From contig JAMYHX010000761.1 of the NCBI GenBank assembly GCA_025529335.1, forward strand, positions 1 to 13,251: a DNA stretch of 13,251 nucleotides. The letters run 5' to 3'. Below are positions 8,170-13,251 of the stretch, one piece after another; the first letter of the stretch is position 1; every line of letters begins with the position of its first letter. The stretch is from Rhizopus sp. PT2906 (lineage: Eukaryota; Mucoromycota; Mucoromycetes; Mucorales; Rhizopodaceae). The position numbers were made by a program, and so were the translations under genes. Below the pieces are notes generated by a model that worked only from the letters and a program-made list of their open reading frames with translations, made no database searches and was not told the origin of the DNA.

Positions 8170-11100
8170 ATGAACAAAAGCAAACAGTTGTCTTCGGTTA
8201 TAACCGTATCATCTTCCCCTGCTTCTTTACCTGGAGGCTCAAATGCAGCAAAGAGTGTTTATACTCAAAGAGCCACTCAACAGACATCCAATAGACCTAC
8301 AACCGGTGGAGCATCAGTGCGACCCAAAACAGCGACGACAGCTGTTACAAGAACACAAGCTCCAAAATGCATCATGTCTGTTACTGAAGGTAGAGGTGTG
8401 GCTATTGAAGTGGGTATTTGCATATTTGACGTCAACAGCTGCGAATGTACTTTATCACAGGTATAATCCTTGTATATCACAAATTGTCTTCTTAGATAGA
8501 TTCAATAGTTTGCTGATTCAACAACATTTGCAAGAACTATACAAAAAATTAGTCTAAATGATCCACAAAAGATACTTGTAAGCTTTGTTGGCAATAAGTG
8601 CTCCGAGGAAATAAAGGAGAGCAGCAAGCTATACCAACTAATAGAACAGCAATTCCCGCATGTTTCTTTTATTTTCTTACCCAGAAAGCACTTTAACGAT
8701 GAGATGGGTATTAACTATATGAAACACTATGGACTACAAGAGGATATTCCAGGATTGCTTGTTGGTGTATCTTCAAAGTAAAGATCTCAAAGCAAGTCTC
8801 TTTTTTTTTTAAATAACTGTATCTATAGATATTATTGTTTGGCAGCTACTTCTGGTACATTTTACTATTTATTACAAAAGCAAGGTCTTGCTTTTTCTGA
8901 GAATACTATCAAATTCTCATATCAAGGTGCTAAAGGTAATCAATAGTATTTCTTATTGTGATTCATTTAATATAAATAATTATACGTATAGACACATTGA
9001 TGATTGGTAAGGCTAAATAGTGCAAAGTTTATACCAAATTTTTGGATAATGTATTTAGATACAATTACTTCAAGAAACCTTGAGCTGGTTACAAATATCA
9101 TAAAAATTAACAAAGAAAATACTCTGCTTGGCATCCTCGATAAAACAATCACTCCTATGGGAAAGCGTCTTCTCCGAATGAATATATTACAGCCCTCTTG
9201 CTGTTTGGAGGTTATTACAGATCGATTAGATGCCATACAGGAACTATCAGCAAGTGAAGAGTGTTTGTTTAACATTCAGTCTTCCTTAAGGCCCTTGAGT
9301 GACCTGGATTATATCATATCATTCATTGTCAAATTATCCAACGCCAATCACAAAACAGTTGGTCGACAAATGTTGGCTGTCCATCATTCTGAATCAAAAA
9401 TCAATCAAGTTATTTGTCTGAAGCAATCAATCAAGTCTATACAGAATATTGCTTTTCAGCTGCCATGTCATTCTAACCCTGATGGGATCTGTGTCTTATT
9501 AACAGCAATATATAAAGTAAGACCATCTCGTATCGTATTTGCTTGTTGATTTATTTTATGCAGGTTTTATCTGAGCCTATTTTCGGTAAGACAAGCAAGT
9601 ACAAAAGATAAATTATGTATTTTTATCTTGCCTATCTATAGTTGAACTCGAGGAGCTAGTTAATAATGTTGTCAATGAAGATGTTGGAATAGAAAAGACG
9701 GGACTTGGGCTAAGAAATCAAAAATGCTATGCCGTAAAGGTTAGAAGACAACCATGAATAATACGTGTTTTTATCTAATGATTTTTAGGCTGGAGTTAAC
9801 GGTTTGCTTGATGTTGGCAAGTTCAATTTGGTTAAACATATTAGATTTTATTACTAAAATAAATGATAGCCAGACAAGCCTATAAAGAAGCAATTGAAGA
9901 CACATATGAGCTTGTATCTGAATACTCGGGTAAACTGTTTCTTTGAACTATTTGACTTATACTTATTTTTTTTTTTAGAAACTACTGGACTGAAAATGAA
10001 GCTTCAGTTCAGTGCTTCAAGTGGATTCTTTATTCAAATGTCCACGAGTGAACTTTCTGATGGAAATACGCTGCCTGATAAATTTATTAATGTTGTCACC
10101 AAAAGAAAAATGCTTCATTTTACGACATTGGAAATAGTAATACCTTGTATTACTAAAGTAAAATATGTTAACAGTCTTTATTTTCTAGCTTCAATCAAAT
10201 AGTAGAATAAATGAATCGCTTATGGAAGTGTATCTGATGTCTGATAAGTATGTATTTTTTTTTTCTTATTTGCAGATACTTGTACTAACTTTTTCATTTA
10301 ATCAAAAAGAGTTGTATCTGAATTGTTACAAGTATTCAGAGATAATATCAACATACTGTACAAAGCATCAGAAGCTATTGCCCTTTTAGATATGCTTGCC
10401 TCATTGGCTTCATGCAAGCTTTCATATGGTTACGGTAAGCGTCAAGAATGTAGCTTTAGTATCTAATGCCAAATATTAGTTCGCCCAACGTTTTCTGATG
10501 TCTTGGCTATAAAGTCGGGCCGACATCCTATTCTTGATCATATCTTAACATTTCCACTAGTACCAAACGATACCTTTGCTTCATTATCAAGCAGCTTCCA
10601 ATTTATCACAGGACCCAACATGAGTGGTAAATCAACCTATTTACGGCAAGTAGCATTACTCAATGTGATGGCTCATATTGGCTCATTGTAAGCATCATCT
10701 CCCCCCTTTTTTTTTTAATTGATTTTGAACTCATTATTATACTAGTGTCCCTGCAGAATATGCATCTTTTAGATTATGTGATCAGGTATAGTTTAATATG
10801 CTACAAGAGACTTGATAGTAGATTAACATCAAACAAGTTATTGTCAAGATTAGCAAATGACAATATCCTTTCGGATACCAGCACATCCTCTTTTATGACA
10901 GAAATGAAAGAAACGGCTTACTTGCTACAAAATGTGACAAACTCAAGTGTTGTGATCATCGATGAACTTTGTCGCAGCACTTCTCCCAATAATGCTGTTG
11001 GGGTCGCGGCGGCTGTGTGTGAAGAACTCGCGAGGACAAAGGTAAGTAAAGCTTTACTAAATAAGAATATCTCTTGCTTTTTCTTGTCTTTGTAGGCATT

Positions 11101-11721
11101 CTGCTTTTTTGCAACACATCTTCATGAACTGACACGAACATTGGTTATATATCCCAATGTAGTCAACTTACGGTTTAAAGTAGACGTTAGGGTAAATGCA
11201 ATAAGTTATTTCTTTGTGGGACTTATTTATACAATTTAAAGATGGATGATCGAAATTGTATGGTTGATTATCAATATAAAATAGAGGATGGACATTTGTC
11301 TACTGAATAAAATTATGGTTTGATTTATCTAATAGTAAACAAGAACAATTTGTTTAATATCAATTCAATAGGTCTCCAAACTGCTCAGTTGCTTGGATTT
11401 CCCAAAAACCTCTTATTAGCTGCGTATCAAATAGTTAAAGAGGTATATATATATAAATGAAGCACCATATGTCTGACTAAATCTTTTCTAGTTGAAAAAG
11501 AACAAACAGACTGCTTATACTAACGAAAAAGCAAAAGAAGTCAGTAAAGAACGAAAGTTGCTATGGGTAAAAATAAATAAATAAAGTAATAAAGTGCATT
11601 TAATAACTTTGACTAGTTTGCAGACAAGATGCTTCAATTAGACCAGGCAAACTTGAATGATGAACAATTGCTTGAACAACTTACACAGTTACAAGATGAT
11701 ATGGCGAAAGAATTTCCATAG
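8170..11721 (+). CDS. MSH4: Meiotic MutS homologue Msh4, with an in-frame TAA in exon 17
   Basis: Twenty exons: 8170-8460, 8509-8777, 8829-8935, 8992-9006, 9059-9516, 9564-9585, 9642-9739, 9789-9816, 9870-9929, 9979-10136, 10189-10247, 10310-10434, 10480-10687, 10746-10785, 10838-11041, 11096-11191, 11242-11317, 11372-11442, 11492-11566, 11617-11721. They join to 855 codons (yeast Msh4 is about 878 residues). As in other Msh4 proteins the mismatch-recognition domain is absent. Family landmarks run in order: LSQFADSTTFA (connector), YYCLAA, QKCYAV, SSGFFIQM, Walker A GPNMSGKST (608-616), Walker B VVIIDEL (D688, E689), and FFATHLHEL. Msh4 pairs with Msh5 as a sliding clamp that stabilises crossover intermediates in meiotic nuclei. 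Odd points: codon 769 is TAA (11308-11310), cutting off the last 85 residues; residues 691-699 depart from the Gly-Arg-Gly-Thr consensus; and one intron is GC-AG. Possibly a decaying gene. Confidence 0.9.
9817..9869 (+). other. GC-AG intron in MSH4
   Basis: This 53-nt intron begins GCAAGT and ends GATAG, with an ACTAA-like branch site near 9853. It is the only junction here that joins AGVNGLLDV to ARQAYKEA in frame, as the Msh4 family requires. No nearby GT donor gives an open frame. Confidence 0.75.
10283..10289 (+). other. Perfect TACTAAC branch site in MSH4 intron 11
   Basis: TACTAAC lies 20 nt before the inferred acceptor (AAAAG, ending 10309) of the intron 10248-10309. A better-looking acceptor, TTTGCAG ending at 10275, lies upstream of the branch site, and using it would give an immediate in-frame stop. 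Confidence 0.65.
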
Positions 11722-11727
11722 TTTATT
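11722..11727 (-). terminator. Candidate poly(A) signal of MTR4
   Basis: TTTATT on the plus strand is AATAAA for the minus-strand MTR4 transcript, 28 nt past its stop. It lies immediately after the MSH4 stop codon, so MTR4 transcripts would run into MSH4 coding sequence in antisense. Confidence 0.5.
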
Positions 11728-11754
11728 GAATGTAATGCATAATATATACCTCTT

Positions 11755-13251
11755 TTACAAATAAAGTGATGCTGCGAAAATGATGTCTCTGTGAATTCTA
11801 TTGATACCCTCTGAAAACTTATTTTCTAATTCACTGTTTCCAATACTCTTGGCTGCTGCACACATTTGCCTTAAAAGTTCTTCCAGTCGTCTAAACACAC
11901 GAATAAGGGAGCCTTCATATACAGTCGTCATCTTACAGATCTGCGAGAATTTTGCTCCTTGACACCAGGCAAACACAACATCCATCAGTTCTGGTTTAAA
12001 CTTTCCGACATATTCTTCTTCATCAAGATTCATTTTACACTCATTGGCAACCTTGGCTATCCTACGCGCTGTTTCTTGCATTAATCGAAGAGGTGCAGAT
12101 AGTTCTTCTTGTAATTTTGTTTTCGCGTCCACTTTTTCATCAAATACAAAGCAACTTAAAACGGCAACTGATTGATCCACTGTAAGATCATTAAAGACAC
12201 CTTGGAAAATCATTTCTGTCAATAGCAATTCATCACCTGAACTAATCTCACAGGCAACACGACCCTTCATTTCCACAACGTCTGATGAAGTAGTAAAGCC
12301 CAGTCTAAATGAAGTGTCAACTAGCTGTTTTAGAATGCTAAAACATACATACCTTCTCAGCACACGCTTTCTATTCTTAAGTTCTTCCAGCTGTACTATA
12401 GATTGAGCTTCAATGAGCTTTCTCTTCAAGTCTTTAATCTTTTCAGTAATTTCCATCTTTTTCGTATATGTTTCATATAAAACTGGCAAGTCAGGTGATT
12501 TAGTCAATGGATGCTCCATCACTCTCTTTTCCAAGTTGAGAATCTTGTTGACCAGTTTTTGGAATGAAGGATCTTTGATGCCCATGTTATTGATGGGGTC
12601 TAATAACGGAATATTTCCATGGAATCTCTTTTTTACTTCCATAATGGACTTGTATGCTGCTTTGCGTGTATCTGAGCTTCGTAAATCTTTTGGAAGAACA
12701 AGTCGGATATGACTGATACTTTGAATAGTACGCAAGCTGACTGGAATAACCAGTGGATTACGTTCATCATCACTCGTGGCAGGCTTGATACCTGTAGGTT
12801 GACCAGCTGCATCTTTTGTAAGGCTACTGTCTTTAGAGCAGTTTAATAATATGTCAACTACATAGTTGGGCTCACTATCTTGGTCGGATGCTCTCTTTCG
12901 GCTGTTGAGCTTTTGACAGTTCAAAACAGCGCCCCAACCAAAGTCCATCTTTTCATATTCTACACGTACTAAGCGTCCAGGTTGCATAAAGGGTAAAGAA
13001 TAAGTGGGATGAAGCATAACGTCACGCACATCTTGAGTATAAGTATCGATCTGTTTTCGAAGTTCATAATAGGTTGCTATTTCTTCTTCGCCTTCAATCT
13101 GTATGCTATCCTTTTCAGCTACCAATTGCTTCATTTGATTTTCGAATTGAGGAATGTTTGCATCATTCTGGAAAGTGTAGAAACACTTTTCTAACATGTA
13201 TTCAGGACTGACACCTTCAACACGAAGCAAGTTCAAGATCATGTTATAACT
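11755..13251 (-). CDS. MTR4: Exosome RNA helicase Mtr4, C-terminal part (runs off right edge)
   Basis: Two exons are visible on the minus strand (13251-12353 and 12304-11755), 482 codons in all, open at the window edge; full-length Mtr4 is about 1050 residues. The visible part starts in the winged-helix region (SYNMILNLLRVEGVSPEYML). It continues through the arch/KOW region (PFMQPGRLVRV and GWGAVLNCQK) and ends with a complete C-terminal DSHCT domain (GFTTSSDVVEMKGRVACEIS through to DIIFAASLYL, the invariant family ending). The RecA helicase cores lie outside the window. Mtr4 (Ski2-like family) unwinds RNA for the nuclear exosome within TRAMP, in rRNA processing and RNA surveillance. The single 48-nt intron (12305-12352) is a multiple of three without an in-frame stop; removing it restores the conserved VLRRLGF. 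It converges with MSH4, 33 nt between stops. Confidence 0.93.
   Translation of the reverse strand, partial: SYNMILNLLRVEGVSPEYMLEKCFYTFQNDANIPQFENQMKQLVAEKDSIQIEGEEEIATYYELRKQIDTYTQDVRDVMLHPTYSLPFMQPGRLVRVEYEKMDFGWGAVLNCQKLNSRKRASDQDSEPNYVVDILLNCSKDSSLTKDAAGQPTGIKPATSDDERNPLVIPVSLRTIQSISHIRLVLPKDLRSSDTRKAAYKSIMEVKKRFHGNIPLLDPINNMGIKDPSFQKLVNKILNLEKRVMEHPLTKSPDLPVLYETYTKKMEITEKIKDLKRKLIEAQSIVQLEELKNRKRVLRRYVCFSILKQLVDTSFRLGFTTSSDVVEMKGRVACEISSGDELLLTEMIFQGVFNDLTVDQSVAVLSCFVFDEKVDAKTKLQEELSAPLRLMQETARRIAKVANECKMNLDEEEYVGKFKPELMDVVFAWCQGAKFSQICKMTTVYEGSLIRVFRRLEELLRQMCAAAKSIGNSELENKFSEGINRIHRDIIFAASLYL
11760..11765 (+). terminator. Candidate poly(A) signal of MSH4
   Basis: AATAAA lies 39 nt past the MSH4 TAG stop. 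It falls inside the last codons of MTR4 on the opposite strand, so the two 3' ends would overlap. Confidence 0.45.

Noticed and set aside
9894..10202. Separate small gene beginning MKTHMSLYL
   Set aside because: Its first part is out of frame with MSH4 exon 9 and crosses an intron. The later part is MSH4 exon 10, recognisable by SSGFFIQM.
11242..11371. Hidden intron that would remove the MSH4 TAA
   Set aside because: I looked for donors before and acceptors after the TAA. None gives phase 1 into GLQTAQ, and no AG lies between the TAA and NYG.
12413..12712. 99-codon plus-strand frame opposite MTR4
   Set aside because: It is antisense to highly conserved MTR4 coding sequence and looks like a hydrophobic shadow frame.
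1..13251. CRISPR array, transposon or viral insertion
   Set aside because: I saw no spaced direct repeats, terminal inverted repeats, reverse transcriptase, transposase or viral genes on reading through both strands.

Overview
The window looks like nuclear DNA of a filamentous or early-diverging fungus, most likely Mucoromycota (Mucor/Rhizopus-like). The reasons are AT-rich DNA, genes split by many very short introns (about 40-67 nt, mostly GTAAG...YAG), and fungal gene families. I found no bacterial, viral or transposon signature. The species assignment is inference.

Layout, left to right: (1) 1-641, no recognisable gene, probably the 5' region of the next gene. (2) 642-1238 (+), an unrecognised 198-aa coiled-coil protein with an acidic patch and a tyrosine-rich tail. 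(3) 1264-1346, a GC-rich promoter island with CCAAT-type boxes, an inverted repeat and a TATA box. (4) 1442-2544 (+), a mitochondrial citrate/2-oxoglutarate carrier (YHM2), 4 exons, 307 aa. (5) 2661-5541 (-), an RCY1-type F-box/Sec10 endocytic recycling factor, 9 exons, 830 aa, ending in a CaaX box. (6) 5542-6231, the divergent promoter region. (7) 6232-8057 (+), a WD40 propeller protein with an N-terminal coiled coil, 8 exons, about 491 aa. (8) 8170-11721 (+), the meiotic MutS homologue MSH4, 20 exons. (9) 11755-13251 (-), the C-terminal 482 codons of the RNA exosome helicase MTR4, running off the right edge.

The genes do not form a pathway. They are a typical compact fungal mix covering mitochondrial metabolism, membrane recycling, meiosis and RNA surveillance. 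Two gene pairs converge (YHM2/RCY1, 116 nt between stops; MSH4/MTR4, 33 nt), and RCY1 and the WD40 gene diverge.

The most notable observation is that MSH4, otherwise intact over 20 exons, carries an in-frame TAA at 11308-11310 inside a conserved ATPase-domain block. Homology and clean splice sites resume right after it. It also has non-consensus residues in the normally invariant Gly-Arg-Gly motif after Walker B. Together these suggest a recently lost, readthrough-dependent or mis-sequenced MSH4. I saw no clear sign of a wholly new biological system.
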